This document shows positions 1 through 8,986 of a stretch of 64,000 nt of DNA, in pieces. The notes beneath the pieces were generated by a model. It was not told where the DNA came from, made no database searches, and saw only the letters and a program-made list of their open reading frames with translations. Made by a program: the position numbers and the translations under genes. Numbering within the stretch: position 1 is the first letter of the stretch; each line of letters starts with the position of its first letter. The DNA comes from Thermococcus nautili (GTDB lineage: Archaea > Methanobacteriota_B > Thermococci > Thermococcales > Thermococcaceae): assembly GCF_000585495.1 (NCBI RefSeq), contig NZ_CP007264.1, forward strand, positions 496,001 to 560,000. The letters are read 5' to 3'.

Positions 1-2560
1 TTTCTCCATCGACCTCGAACTCGACCTGTCCGGTCTCCTTGAGCGCCTTGGCAACCTCATCGGCGTGCTCCTTGAGGTAGGCGGTAATCTTCGGAACGAG
101 CTTTCCGTAGCGCGGCCCGACTGTCCTGAAGTTGGGCTTTATCTCGGTTATGCGCTCCTCTAAAGCCGGCTCGCCCCTGATGACCTCAAGCCTCTCGATG
201 TTCATCGTTCCGGCTATGTCCCTCTCGATGGCCTTGAGCTTCTCGTAGGAGTCTGTTGCGTAGATGGCCACGTGCTTGAGCTTGGCGTTGAGGGCGAGGC
301 CGTGGGAGTTCTTGTAGCGCCTTATCGCGCCGACTATTTCCCTCGCCAGCTCACCGAGCTTCTCGGCCTCTTCGTCAAGTCTGTCCTCCCTGAACTTCGG
401 CCAGTCGAGGAGGTGGACGCTTTTAGCGCCAACCCGCTCGCGGAAGAGGTTCTGGTAGAGCTCCTCGGTGATGTGCGGGACGAAGGGCGCCATCAGGAGC
501 ATCAGGTTGTAGAGGAGCTCGTAGAGCGCCGTCTTAGCCTTCAGCTTGCTCTCCTCGTCGTCGCCGTAGAGGCGGTACTTAATCATCTCGATGTAGTCAT
601 CTGCCACCTCGTGCCAGACGAAGGTTATCAGCTCGCGCGTGAGCAGGTTGAAGCGGTAGCGCTCCATCTCCTCCGTGGCGAACTTGATGAGCCTGTGGAG
701 CCTGCTGAGAATCCAGCGGTCGAGTGGTTCGAGCTCCTCGGGCGCTTTGGCCGGGTCGAAGTCGGCCAAATGGCGCTCGGCGAAGCGGTAGATGTTCCAG
801 ACCTTCTGCAGGAAGCGGAAGTTGTAGTCAACGGTCTCCCACTTGAACGGGTGGTCCTCTCCGGGCGGGGCGAGGGCCGTCCAGAGCCTCAGAGCGTCGG
901 CGCCGTACTTCGGAATGACCTCGTCAGGGGCAACGACGTTGCCGTAGCTCTTGCTCATCTTCCTTCCATCGGGTCCGGCGACCATTCCGTTAATGAGGAC
1001 GTCGCGCCAGGGCTTCTGGCCGGTGAGCATGTAGGTCCTGAATATCGTGTAGAATGCCCACGTCCTTATGATGTCGGTTCCCTGGGGCCTGAGCGCGGTC
1101 GGGAAGTTGTGCTCGAACCAGCGCTTCGCTTCCTCGTCGCCCTTAATCGCGTCGTGCCACCTGCTTATTATCAGCGGGGTTATGCTCGAGTCGACCCAGC
1201 AGTCGAGAACATCAGTTACCGGCTTCGGCTCGCTTCCGTCGGAGCACTTCCTCGGAGGCTTGTCAAAGCGCGGGTCAACCGGAAGCTCCTCCTCGTCGGG
1301 CAGTATTATCTCGCCGTTATCGCAGACCCAGAAGGGAATCGGCGTTCCAAAGACCCTCTGCCTGCTTATGACCCAGTCCCAGTCCATGCTCTCGGCCCAG
1401 TCCTTGAGGCGAAGGAACATGTCCTCGGGATACCAGTTGATTTCCTTCGCGACCTTGACTATCTCGTCCGTGAAGTCCTTGACCTTGATGAACCACTGCT
1501 TCTTGGGGAGTAACTCAATCGGGGCCATACAGGAGCTCCTCTCGGTGTGTCTGAGAACGCGGTGCCTTATCTTCTCCTTCTTGTACAAGAGCCCCATCTT
1601 CTCAAGGTCTTCCGCAATCTTCTTCCTCGCTTCCTCGGTCTTGAGGCCGGCGTAAGGCCCGGCGTTCTCGTTCATGGTTCCGTCCTCGTTGATTGCTATG
1701 ATGACCGGCAGGTTGTAGCGCTTCTGCCAGACGACGTCCTGCTCGTCGCCGTAGGTACAGTTGTAGACCGCTCCGGTTCCAAAGCTCGGGTCAACGTCCT
1801 CGTCAGCCAGAACTGGCACTTCCCTCTCGAATATCGGGAGCTTGACCTTCTTGCCGACGACGTCTTTGTAGCGCTCGTCCTCCGGGTGGACGAAGACGGC
1901 AACACAAGCGGGCATCAGCTCGGGCCTCGTCGTCGCTATCGGGACGTAACCGGAACCATCGGCAAGCGGGAGCTTGATGTAGTAGAGGAAGCCGTCTTCT
2001 TCAACGTAGCCGACCTCAGCCTTGGCAAGGCTCGTCCTACAGCGCGGGCACCAGTAAACGGGGTGCTCGGCCTGGTAAAGGAGGCCCTTCTTGTAGAACT
2101 CGATGAGGGACTTTTGGACTGCTGCCTTGTACCAGTCGTCCATCGTGTGATACTCTAAGTCCCAATCCGCTGAATAGCCTATTCTGATGAACTGGTTGCG
2201 CATGGCCTCGATGGCCTGCCAGGTCCACTCAACGCACTTCTGGAGGAACTTCTCTGGTTCATCTTTGCTTATTCCGAACTCCTTCTCGACCTTAAGCTCG
2301 GTAGGAAGCCCGTGGTTGTCGAAGCCCTGCGGGAAGAGCACGTTGTAGCCGGTCATTCTCTTATAGCGCGCGATGATGTCAATCCAGGTGTGGCTGAGCA
2401 CGTGACCGAGGTGGAGCGTTCCGCTAGTGAACGGGGGCGGGGTGTCAATCGCGTAGCTTGGCCTCTTCTCGTCGAGCTCGTACTTGTAGATTTTCTCATC
2501 GAGCCAGAACTTCTGCCACTTGGGCTCAATCTCGTTCGGGTTGTAGTTCTTCGGGAGCAT
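1..2560 (-). CDS. valS: Valyl-tRNA synthetase, C-terminal end cut by window edge
   Basis: Class I aminoacyl-tRNA synthetase that charges tRNA-Val in the cytoplasm. The reading frame stays open from an ATG at 2560 to the left edge (about 853 codons), so only the last residues and the stop are missing. The class I signatures are visible: HLGH at about residue 49 (the HIGH motif) and KMSKS at about residue 533, with the long CP1 editing domain between them and the anticodon-binding domain after. The start is supported by AGGTGATAAG directly before ATG. This ribosome-binding site lies inside the last codons of the upstream transporter gene, so the two are probably co-transcribed. Confidence 0.97.
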   Translation of the reverse strand, partial: MLPKNYNPNEIEPKWQKFWLDEKIYKYELDEKRPSYAIDTPPPFTSGTLHLGHVLSHTWIDIIARYKRMTGYNVLFPQGFDNHGLPTELKVEKEFGISKDEPEKFLQKCVEWTWQAIEAMRNQFIRIGYSADWDLEYHTMDDWYKAAVQKSLIEFYKKGLLYQAEHPVYWCPRCRTSLAKAEVGYVEEDGFLYYIKLPLADGSGYVPIATTRPELMPACVAVFVHPEDERYKDVVGKKVKLPIFEREVPVLADEDVDPSFGTGAVYNCTYGDEQDVVWQKRYNLPVIIAINEDGTMNENAGPYAGLKTEEARKKIAEDLEKMGLLYKKEKIRHRVLRHTERSSCMAPIELLPKKQWFIKVKDFTDEIVKVAKEINWYPEDMFLRLKDWAESMDWDWVISRQRVFGTPIPFWVCDNGEIILPDEEELPVDPRFDKPPRKCSDGSEPKPVTDVLDCWVDSSITPLIISRWHDAIKGDEEAKRWFEHNFPTALRPQGTDIIRTWAFYTIFRTYMLTGQKPWRDVLINGMVAGPDGRKMSKSYGNVVAPDEVIPKYGADALRLWTALAPPGEDHPFKWETVDYNFRFLQKVWNIYRFAERHLADFDPAKAPEELEPLDRWILSRLHRLIKFATEEMERYRFNLLTRELITFVWHEVADDYIEMIKYRLYGDDEESKLKAKTALYELLYNLMLLMAPFVPHITEELYQNLFRERVGAKSVHLLDWPKFREDRLDEEAEKLGELAREIVGAIRRYKNSHGLALNAKLKHVAIYATDSYEKLKAIERDIAGTMNIERLEVIRGEPALEERITEIKPNFRTVGPRYGKLVPKITAYLKEHADEVAKALKETGQVEFEVDGE

Positions 2561-2564
2561 CTTA

Positions 2565-3710
2565 TCACCTTCCACAGGGTTTTTCCATGATGTTACCCCC
2601 TTCGCCGGGGGCGCTTAAAAAGGTTAATCCCCAGATTGGCAGGGCTGAAAGGGCCCCGGTCAGGCCGGCCACGAGGTAGGCCGTGCCGAGTCCGAACTTT
2701 CCGGCGAGCAGGCCTATCGCGACGTTTGCAATTGCCGTGAACCCGCTTCCTAAGGTGCTCAGCGTTGAGCTGACCGTCGAGCGGACTTCCGAGGGAATGA
2801 GGTCGTTCCTGAGGACGGCTATCAGCGGTCCCCTTGTCCCGAGGGTAACCTCGACCGCGAAGAGGAGGGCCACGCTCCCCCAGAGGTCGGGTACGAGGCC
2901 AAGGAGAGCAACCTCAACGCCGAGCAGGGCCGATGTCAGAGCAACGGTTTTCGGAGACGGTTCGAGCTTCTTCGCCAGCAACGCGCCGAGGGAAGTCGAG
3001 AGCAGCATCGTCGCGAAGAGCGGTCCGAGGGCTTCATCCGGCAGCCCTTTGGCCTTCAGCAGGAGCATCCAGAACGTGAAGAACGCCCGTCCAGTAAAGC
3101 TCAGCAGGAACGAAGAGAGGAGGAGCAGGTGCAGTCCCCTATTTTCAAAGACCACATGCAGGCCTCTGCGCAGTATCCCAGAGTAGCCAAGTTCCGCCTT
3201 GCCCCTGTTGTCTGGCAAGAGGAGGGAGGCCATAACGCTGGAGGCCATCGCGAGAAGCCCCGCAGTAATCACTGGGACGTTCGGAGCTAATCCCGCGAGT
3301 ACACCGCCGAGGAAACCGCCTGCGAACCTGACCGGTCCGGAAAGGGCCTTCAGCCTGCTCAGGACGTCCTTTACCAGCTTTCTGTCTCCAAGGGCATCGT
3401 AGAGCCAGGGAACCATCGTCCCGCTGACGAGGGCGCTTCCAAGGCCGGAGAGGGACGCACCCGCGAGGACGCCCCAGAGCCCTCTTGAAAGGCCTATGAC
3501 AACCAGTCCAAGGCCGAAGAGGGAGCTTCCGATTGAGTAAACCCGGACCCTGCCGTGCCTGTCCGCGAGACCGCCGGTCGGGAAGTCCGTGAGGAGCTGG
3601 GCAATCTCTGAAACGCTCTGAACCAGCCCAATCTCAGAAAAGCTCAGGCCAACCGACTTAAGCCAGAGGCTCAGGTACGGCCCAAGAACCGCTGAGCTCA
3701 GCGAGCCCAC
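2565..3710 (-). CDS. Major facilitator superfamily transporter, N-terminus uncertain
   Basis: About 380 residues with roughly 11-12 hydrophobic segments and the MFS loop 2-3 motif (GGLADRHGRVRV at about residues 46-57), so an integral membrane transporter of unknown substrate. The first usable start is a GTG at 3710, but this cuts into the first membrane helix. The same frame stays open upstream to a stop at 3774-3776 and encodes a basic stretch followed by more hydrophobic residues, as expected for a true N-terminus. That extension contains no ATG, GTG or TTG; CTG at 3740 is the only near-start. A TATA-like CTTTTAAA lies near 3803. Either a rare start is used or a small frameshift has removed it. 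Four bases separate it from valS. Confidence 0.85.
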   Translation of the reverse strand: MGSLSSAVLGPYLSLWLKSVGLSFSEIGLVQSVSEIAQLLTDFPTGGLADRHGRVRVYSIGSSLFGLGLVVIGLSRGLWGVLAGASLSGLGSALVSGTMVPWLYDALGDRKLVKDVLSRLKALSGPVRFAGGFLGGVLAGLAPNVPVITAGLLAMASSVMASLLLPDNRGKAELGYSGILRRGLHVVFENRGLHLLLLSSFLLSFTGRAFFTFWMLLLKAKGLPDEALGPLFATMLLSTSLGALLAKKLEPSPKTVALTSALLGVEVALLGLVPDLWGSVALLFAVEVTLGTRGPLIAVLRNDLIPSEVRSTVSSTLSTLGSGFTAIANVAIGLLAGKFGLGTAYLVAGLTGALSALPIWGLTFLSAPGEGGNIMEKPCGR

Positions 3711-3823
3711 TAAAGCCGTCGCCGTGTAGCGCCATTTCAGACCACGCTCCCGTCTTTCCGTGGACGATAGGCATCACCCGTGCACTGAAATGGGGAGGGG
3801 TTTAAAAGTTTTTGCATTGCCCC

Positions 3824-4570
3824 TTATTTCACTGCCACCAGCCAGTACCTCCTGTCGTTGGGCCTCAGCTCGTGAAGGTTTCCGTAGATTTTAACCTTCC
3901 TGAAGTGCCTCTCAGCTAAAAGCCTCATCTCCCTCGGCGTGTATATGTTGAGTTCGTCGTCCACCATGAAGGCCCTAACGCTCCCGTTCGGTTTGATTAT
4001 CTGCACGAGCCTCTTGAAGCGGAGCTTCTGAAAAGCCGGCTCCACCTCGCGCCAGTCGGTTATGACCAGCCTTTCATCACCCCTTCTCTCATCCCATACT
4101 ATTGGACTGTCCCTTCCGCCGTAGTACCAGCATGGGAAGTCCGCTATGAAGACCCCGCCCGGTTTCAGCGCCTGTTTTACAGAATTAAATAATTGTTGAA
4201 TTGCGGAATCATCGAAATACATGATTGATGAGAAGAAGGTCGTTACCGCATCGAACTCCCCCTCGAAATCGAGCTCAAGTGCGTTTCCTCGAATGAACTC
4301 GACATTAAGCCCTTCCCTTTCGGCCTTTCTTCTCGCAACTGCCAGCATCTCCTCGTGGAGGTCGAGGCCCGTAACTTCGTAACCGCGCCTTGCAAGTTCG
4401 AGCGTTGGAATCCCGGTTCCGCAGGCGAGGTCGAGGATTTTCTTTACTCCCCTTTCGGCCTCTTTCCGGAACAGCTCCTCCACGAAGTCAATCTCATCCT
4501 TAACCCGCTCGGCCCTTCGCCTGTAAATCGCGTCGTAGTACTCGGCCAGAACGGTGTAGAGCTCGTGCAT
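3824..4570 (-). CDS. SAM-dependent class I methyltransferase
   Basis: A 248-residue soluble protein with a Rossmann-type methyltransferase fold. Motif I (DLACGTG) sits at residues 47-53, followed by an acidic motif II (DLHEEML) and a GNALEL segment that would position the adenine of S-adenosylmethionine. The C-terminal half looks like small-molecule methyltransferases of the UbiE/Methyltransf_25 type. The substrate cannot be told from sequence. The ATG at 4570 has AGGTGG seven bases before it. It lies just upstream of the cobalamin genes on the same strand, but a 45-base gap with a short direct repeat separates it from them, so a role in corrinoid metabolism is not established. Confidence 0.88.
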   Translation of the reverse strand: MHELYTVLAEYYDAIYRRRAERVKDEIDFVEELFRKEAERGVKKILDLACGTGIPTLELARRGYEVTGLDLHEEMLAVARRKAEREGLNVEFIRGNALELDFEGEFDAVTTFFSSIMYFDDSAIQQLFNSVKQALKPGGVFIADFPCWYYGGRDSPIVWDERRGDERLVITDWREVEPAFQKLRFKRLVQIIKPNGSVRAFMVDDELNIYTPREMRLLAERHFRKVKIYGNLHELRPNDRRYWLVAVK

Positions 4571-4615
4571 GGTACCACCTAAGTGAAGTCGAGTTCAATC
4601 TTAACGAGTTCAATC

Positions 4616-5584
4616 TTAAAATCCTTCTCCCAGCTCCCTGAACGCTCCAATAAGCCTGTCGTTCTCTTCTGGCTTCCTCACCGAGAAGCGCACGTATTCC
4701 GGCAGTCCGAAGCTCGCACAGCTTCTCACGAGGATTCCGCGCTTCTTCATGGCTTCAACGAACTTCCCAGCGTTCCCGACGCGCTTGATGAAGAAGTTTG
4801 CGTCGCTTTTAACGTTTAAGGTTTTTTCAAGCCTCTCCTTTTCGCGCCAGATTATGGGCATCGTCTTCCTGAGGTGCTCGAAGCCATCTTCAATTAGGAA
4901 TTCGAGAAAGGCAACTCCCGTTGAGCCTATGCTCCATGGCATCCTAACGCTCCTGAAGGCCTCTTCAAAGCCGAGAACGTAGCCGACCCTTATTCCCGGC
5001 AAACCGTAGCTCTTGGTAAAGGTTCTGAGCTTCACGATGTTCTCTCCCTCAGGACTCTCCGGTTTTTTCACGAAGTCTATGAAGGCCTCGTCGAGGACGA
5101 GGAGCGCCCCTCTGTCTTCCACCGCATCGAGGAGTGGCTTGAGCTCCCTAACATGGTAGAACCTGCCATCAGGGTTGTTGGGGTTGCAGAAGAAAACGAC
5201 CGAGCCTCTCTTGACGAGTTCTGCCAGCTTTCCCGGCTCGTTCGGGCCTTTGACGACTCTCGCTCCAAAAATTCTCGCTGTTCTCTCGTACTCGCCGTAG
5301 GTGTGCTCCGGTATTATCGCCTTCTTCCCGCGGAGCGCGAGGATTCCGAGCAAATAGAGCGCCTCAGTGATGCCGGCCGTTACGGTTAGAGGCTCGCCAA
5401 CAAGCCCTTCCAGCTCTTCCTCAAGCCTCTCGTAGTAGGGGTAGCGGTTGCTGATTTCTCTCGCGCGTTTGAACATCTCGCCGAGCCACTCCGGAGGGTA
5501 GGGGTTCAGCGACGCCGAGAAGTCGAGCAAACCTTCCTCCCTCGCGCCTCCGTGATAGGTCGAGAACTTCACGGGCTCAAGCAT
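4616..5584 (-). CDS. cobD: CobD-like threonine-phosphate decarboxylase / histidinol-phosphate aminotransferase family
   Basis: A 322-residue fold-type I PLP enzyme. Visible features are NPNNPDG at residues 134-140, the PLP-contacting D-E-A at about 165-167, and the Schiff-base lysine K191 in TKSYGLPG. The N-terminus (H-G-G then [11 protein letters not shown]) is characteristic of CobD, which makes (R)-1-amino-2-propanol phosphate, the linker of the cobalamin nucleotide loop. HisC is the alternative, but the gene overlaps the end of cbiB by 16 bases and CbiB consumes the CobD product, so CobD is preferred. The ATG at 5584 is chosen because the family N-terminus begins there; an upstream in-frame ATG at 5629 would overlap cbiB further. 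No sign of damage. Confidence 0.85.
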   Translation of the reverse strand: MLEPVKFSTYHGGAREEGLLDFSASLNPYPPEWLGEMFKRAREISNRYPYYERLEEELEGLVGEPLTVTAGITEALYLLGILALRGKKAIIPEHTYGEYERTARIFGARVVKGPNEPGKLAELVKRGSVVFFCNPNNPDGRFYHVRELKPLLDAVEDRGALLVLDEAFIDFVKKPESPEGENIVKLRTFTKSYGLPGIRVGYVLGFEEAFRSVRMPWSIGSTGVAFLEFLIEDGFEHLRKTMPIIWREKERLEKTLNVKSDANFFIKRVGNAGKFVEAMKKRGILVRSCASFGLPEYVRFSVRKPEENDRLIGAFRELGEGF

Positions 5585-6453
5585 GGGCACACCCCCGTTG
5601 CGAGGAGTAAAAGGACGATTCCGACCCATTCGGCAACGACCAGCCAGTAGACCCTCAGGGCCCTCCTTATGTCCTCGTTTTTCGGCTCGCTCCCCGGAAA
5701 GCGGTAAACGCCGGGTTTCTCAAGCCAGACTCCAAGAACGGCGCTCATAGCTGACATCGGCTTGTCGGAGTTTATCTTGAACTTTGCAAGGCGGTAGTGC
5801 CCGAGAACCTTCAAACCGCCGAGCGGGAGGTAGAGGAGGACCGTTAGCCTCGCCGGAATGAAGTTAAGTACGTCGTCCAGCCTCGCTGAAAACTTGCCGA
5901 AGAACTCGTAGCGCTCGCTCCGGTAGCCGAGCATTGCATCGAGCGTGTTCACCGCGCGGTAGAGCAGAGCTCCCGGGAGGCCGAAGAGGAGGAAGTAGAA
6001 CAGCGGAGCGATTACGGAGTCGTTGAGGTTTTCAGCCAAGCTCTCTATCGAGGCGGAGTTGAGGTGAGCTTCATCGAGGGTTTCAACGTTCCTGCTCACT
6101 ATCATCGAGACGGCCCTTCTCTTTGCTTCGATGTCCTCAGTTACAGTCCTCGCTATGTGCTCGTGGAGGCTCCTTACCGCGAAGGAGCTTTTCAGGAGGT
6201 AAACCGCGAGGGCGTAGTTCAGCGGGAAGGGGAGGTAGCGAGGAAGGAGCGAGAGGGCTAACGCGAAGGCAATGACGAGCAGGGCCGTTAAAGCTCCTGC
6301 GAGGAAATCGGAGAGGGGGCCTTTTCTTTTCCACTTCCTGTCGAGAAAGTCCGCTATCCTCCCGAACCAGACTACGGGATGGAGCTTAACAGGTGGTTCC
6401 CCAAGGAGGAGGTCCCAGAGGAGCGCGAGGAGAAAAACGATTAGGGAGTCCAT
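5569..6453 (-). CDS. cbiB: Adenosylcobinamide-phosphate synthase CbiB
   Basis: A 294-residue integral membrane protein that joins aminopropanol phosphate (or aminopropanol) to adenosylcobyric acid. The family signature is clear: [22 protein letters not shown] near the N-terminus, [12 protein letters not shown], then [13 protein letters not shown] and the substrate-binding [12 protein letters not shown]. Four to six hydrophobic segments are visible and the length is usual for the family. The ATG at 6453 follows GGGGG. Its start overlaps the 3' end of the UDG-like gene by 13 bases and its end overlaps cobD, so udg-cbiB-cobD form one tight minus-strand operon. Confidence 0.96.
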   Translation of the reverse strand: MDSLIVFLLALLWDLLLGEPPVKLHPVVWFGRIADFLDRKWKRKGPLSDFLAGALTALLVIAFALALSLLPRYLPFPLNYALAVYLLKSSFAVRSLHEHIARTVTEDIEAKRRAVSMIVSRNVETLDEAHLNSASIESLAENLNDSVIAPLFYFLLFGLPGALLYRAVNTLDAMLGYRSERYEFFGKFSARLDDVLNFIPARLTVLLYLPLGGLKVLGHYRLAKFKINSDKPMSAMSAVLGVWLEKPGVYRFPGSEPKNEDIRRALRVYWLVVAEWVGIVLLLLATGVCPCLSP

Positions 6454-7187
6454 CCCCCAAAGGCCCCCCTGATTTTAGCGTACTCGGCGAGCATCTCATC
6501 ATTCGGCTCGCGGACTCCGTGACGCACGTACCAGGCCGGATGTCTCAGGTACTCCACCTCAAAGCCGAGCTCCCTCAAGGCCCTTTCGGCGGTTCTGCCG
6601 AGGGCAAAGACGGCTTCCGGCTCGAGGATTTCGAGTTCCCTCGCGAGGAGCTCGTAGGCGCCTTCTGGAACGCGGGACAGCCTGTTGCTCGGAGGGTTGC
6701 ACTTCACGACGTTGGTTATGTAAACGAAGTCCGGATTAATGCCGAGGTGGAAGAGAACTTTCCTGAGTAAACTCCCGGAGGCGTCACGGTAGAAGCACAC
6801 GCCGGTTTTTCCGCAACCTCTCCTCCCCGGCGCTTCGCCCACGAGGACGACCCTGGAACCCGTCCAGCCGTTGGCAAAGGGCAGTCCCTCGAACTTACCG
6901 ACCTGGAGCTGGTAGCGCAGGTTCTCTCTACCACAGAAGTACTCGGGGTCCGTTAGAAGGGAGCAGTAGAGGGCCGAGAGGTCTATCGCCCGGGCCTCTG
7001 AGGACTCATCGGTCACCAAAAACCTTTCCTTAGGGTTGTAAATCGTCCGAGCGTAGGTTCCGTAGGTTTTCTCATCCAGACTCAGGAAATCGCGCCAGGT
7101 TTTCAGCGAAAGCGGCCTGGTCAGAAAGTTTCGCGGGTTAACGTAGACGTCGCCGACCCTCTGGAGTTCATCAATCCGAATCAGCAT
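6441..7187 (-). CDS. Uracil-DNA glycosylase superfamily protein (divergent family 4-like)
   Basis: A 248-residue protein with the UDG superfamily core: GEAPG at 117-121, [11 protein letters not shown] at 156-166 and a histidine motif HPAW near the C-terminus. Family 4 and 5 enzymes are iron-sulfur proteins that excise uracil from DNA. Cysteines at 75, 85, 125, 131 and 163 could hold a cluster, though the spacing is not the textbook family 4 pattern, and the usual residues after GEAPG are replaced by [10 protein letters not shown]. Activity and cluster are therefore inference. An ATG at 7187 gives the expected N-terminus; a longer frame upstream overlaps the divergent 7230 gene and is unlikely. 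First gene of the udg-cbiB-cobD operon. Confidence 0.75.
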   Translation of the reverse strand: MLIRIDELQRVGDVYVNPRNFLTRPLSLKTWRDFLSLDEKTYGTYARTIYNPKERFLVTDESSEARAIDLSALYCSLLTDPEYFCGRENLRYQLQVGKFEGLPFANGWTGSRVVLVGEAPGRRGCGKTGVCFYRDASGSLLRKVLFHLGINPDFVYITNVVKCNPPSNRLSRVPEGAYELLARELEILEPEAVFALGRTAERALRELGFEVEYLRHPAWYVRHGVREPNDEMLAEYAKIRGAFGGWTP

Positions 7188-7229
7188 AATGGATAAAAGC
7201 TCCAAACCCTTTATAGGCTTGGTGGTTGG

Positions 7230-7877
7230 ATGAAGGGAGTCGCCTTTTTCTCCGGCGGTAAGGACGGCCTCTACGCGGTTCACCTTGCTGAGAGGAACGG
7301 AATCGAGGTTCCCCACCTCCTCGCGCTCAAAACGACTATAGGCCTCTCGCCCCACTGGGAGAACTTCTCAGCCCTCAAAACGCTCGCCGGTGCGATGGGG
7401 AAGGAACTGCTCACCTTCGACATGAGCAGAGGGAGCAAGGCACTAGCGGAATTCATAGCTTCGCTGGACGTTGACTACCTGATAGCGGGCGACGTTCTGC
7501 TTGAGGACCACCTGAGGTGGATTGAGCGCCTCGCGGAAGAAGCCGGAGTCAAACCCCTTGAACCGCTCTGGGGGCGAAACACTAAGGAGCTCGCCGAGGA
7601 AATCTTGAATGCGGGCTTTGAGTACGCGATAATAGCCGTGAACCGCGAAAAGCTCGGCAAAGAGTGGCTCGGCTACACCTTCCGCTCGGTCGCCGACCTA
7701 GAGCTTTTCCTCGAAAGAAACCCCGATGTTGACCCGGTCGGCGAGTTCGCGGAGTTTCACACCGTTGTTTTAGCGTCTCCGCTCTTTGAGGGGCGCTTTG
7801 CCCTTGAAATCCTCTCGACCGAGGAGAGCGAGAGGTATCACTGGGTTAGGTTCGAGCTAAGAAAGGAGAAAAGGTAA
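7230..7877 (+). CDS. Dph6-like PP-loop ATP pyrophosphatase
   Basis: A 215-residue N-type ATP pyrophosphatase. The PP-loop is at residues 8-13 (SGGKDG, with glycine where the family normally has serine). LEPLWGR in the middle and EFHTVVL in the C-terminal half are marks of the diphthine-ammonia ligase family (Dph6, MJ0570-type), which amidates the diphthamide precursor on EF-2. The usual GEGGE preceding the histidine is altered to VGEFAE. It is divergent from udg-cbiB and sits inside the B12 region, so it may be a paralogue acting on another carboxylate rather than the housekeeping Dph6. The ATG at 7230 follows GGTGGTTGG. Confidence 0.75.
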   Translation: MKGVAFFSGGKDGLYAVHLAERNGIEVPHLLALKTTIGLSPHWENFSALKTLAGAMGKELLTFDMSRGSKALAEFIASLDVDYLIAGDVLLEDHLRWIERLAEEAGVKPLEPLWGRNTKELAEEILNAGFEYAIIAVNREKLGKEWLGYTFRSVADLELFLERNPDVDPVGEFAEFHTVVLASPLFEGRFALEILSTEESERYHWVRFELRKEKR

Positions 7878-7911
7878 ATATGGGCGGGGCTAAAATATTG
7901 TGGGTGATAGA

Positions 7912-8145
7912 ATGGGTGAGATAGTGCTCAGGATAACCGTCCCTGAGGGCTGGAGTGAGGAGATGAGAAAGGCCCTAGAGCGAAGGCTTGTCGTGGACGT
8001 TGCGCGGGAGCTCCAGAAGAGGGTTGAAGAGGCGAAGCGGTTCGAGGAAATCGTGAGGAACATCAAGATAGAGGACGAAGAAGAGGCCAAGGCGCTTGAA
8101 GCCGAGATTGCGAGGGAGATAGCCAGGCGCTACGGAGTGGTCTGA
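7912..8145 (+). CDS. Putative antitoxin of a PIN-type toxin-antitoxin pair
   Basis: A 77-residue highly charged protein, mostly predicted helix with many Glu, Arg and Lys, and a short beta-like N-terminus (EIVLRITVPEGW) that resembles the DNA-binding arm of ribbon-helix-helix antitoxins. It ends one base before the ATG of the adjacent PIN-domain gene, the usual antitoxin-toxin order. GGTGATAGA before the ATG at 7912 decides the start over an in-frame GTG at 7900. Assignment rests on context and composition; no residue proves function. Expected to bind and neutralise the downstream RNase and to autoregulate the pair. Confidence 0.7.
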   Translation: MGEIVLRITVPEGWSEEMRKALERRLVVDVARELQKRVEEAKRFEEIVRNIKIEDEEEAKALEAEIAREIARRYGVV

Positions 8146-8577
8146 ATGGAGGTCGTACTGGACTATAACGTCGTTTTTTCGGCCCTTTACAACAGAGGCG
8201 TTGCCTACAAACTTTTCATGCTGAACCACGTGACGAGGGACGTTGAATTTTTAGTTCCCGACTACTTCTGGGAGGAAGTCGAGCGAAAAAAAGACCGCCT
8301 CGCCAGATTGACTCGCCTAACAGACGAGGACTTCGAATTCATTCTCAGGATTATCAAGTCCCAGACGATAACGATGCCGGAGCACGTTGTTAAGGCGGGC
8401 ATAGGAGAGGCACTCCCCCTGTCTCCCGACCCAAAAGATGTCCCTTACGTTGCCCTTGCGCTCGCACTTAATCTTCCACTTGTTACGGGTGATTTAAAGC
8501 TGAAAAACGCCATCAAAGATAGAATCGTCGTCTATTCTCCGTCGGAGCTGTTAAAACTCATGGGTGGCTCGGTATGA
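8146..8577 (+). CDS. PIN-domain ribonuclease toxin
   Basis: A 143-residue PIN-domain protein of the COG1569/DUF type. The N-terminal VLDYNVVFSAL supplies the first acidic residue (D5), and the C-terminal block SPDPKDVPYVALALALNLPLVTGD supplies further acidic residues (D108, D112 and the TGD aspartate). These are the metal ligands expected for a VapC-like endoribonuclease. It directly follows the putative antitoxin and its last bases overlap the ATG of cobZ (ATGA), so translation of the toxin and cobZ could be coupled. Such toxins cleave specific RNAs; the target here is unknown. Confidence 0.8.
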   Translation: MEVVLDYNVVFSALYNRGVAYKLFMLNHVTRDVEFLVPDYFWEEVERKKDRLARLTRLTDEDFEFILRIIKSQTITMPEHVVKAGIGEALPLSPDPKDVPYVALALALNLPLVTGDLKLKNAIKDRIVVYSPSELLKLMGGSV

Positions 8578-8984
8578 CCCCCGAAGAACTCCTCTTTAAG
8601 CTTGAATCCAAAGGAGTAACCCTCGAAAAGATGCTCGACACCGCGTTAGAGCTCTACATCGGCGACGAGCGCGAGAAAGTCAGGAAAAGGCTGAGGGAGC
8701 TGATGCTGAGGTATCTGGGCGACATCAACGTCCAGGCTCTGCTCCTTTCGGCTCTACTGCTCGAGGAGAACTTCAAGGTTGAGGGCGACCCCGTGAACCT
8801 CGTGGCCGACGAGCTCATCGGCATAAACATCGCCGAGCTCATAGGCGGGAAGATGGCGCTCTTCAACTTCTTCTACTACGACACCAGAAAGCCCGGAATT
8901 TTAGCCGAGCTTCCGCCTTTCCTCGACGATGCGATAGGTGGCTTTATAGCGGGCTGTATGACGAGGCTGTTCGAGGAGGTGTAG
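8574..8984 (+). CDS. cobZ: Alpha-ribazole phosphatase CobZ (PgpA-like)
   Basis: A 136-residue protein of the PgpA/CobZ family. The conserved half is recognisable: VADELIG then a central [10 protein letters not shown] and [10 protein letters not shown] near the C-terminus, corresponding to the ADE, D-x-x-KP and DD-x-x-AG motifs. Archaeal CobZ (known from Methanosarcina) removes the phosphate from alpha-ribazole phosphate in the last steps of cobalamin synthesis. The alternative, phosphatidylglycerophosphatase A, is less likely because cobS begins two bases after its stop. Start overlaps the PIN gene stop by 4 bases. Confidence 0.8.
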   Translation: MTPEELLFKLESKGVTLEKMLDTALELYIGDEREKVRKRLRELMLRYLGDINVQALLLSALLLEENFKVEGDPVNLVADELIGINIAELIGGKMALFNFFYYDTRKPGILAELPPFLDDAIGGFIAGCMTRLFEEV

Positions 8985-8986
8985 CG

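Noticed and set aside
272-2158. Long plus-strand open frames opposite valS
   Set aside because: Antisense shadows caused by GC-rich third codon positions; they have no domains or ribosome-binding sites.
4583-4615. Tandem direct repeat CGAGTTCAATCTTAA, two copies
   Set aside because: Short and unique to this gap; not enough for an operator or mobile-element claim.
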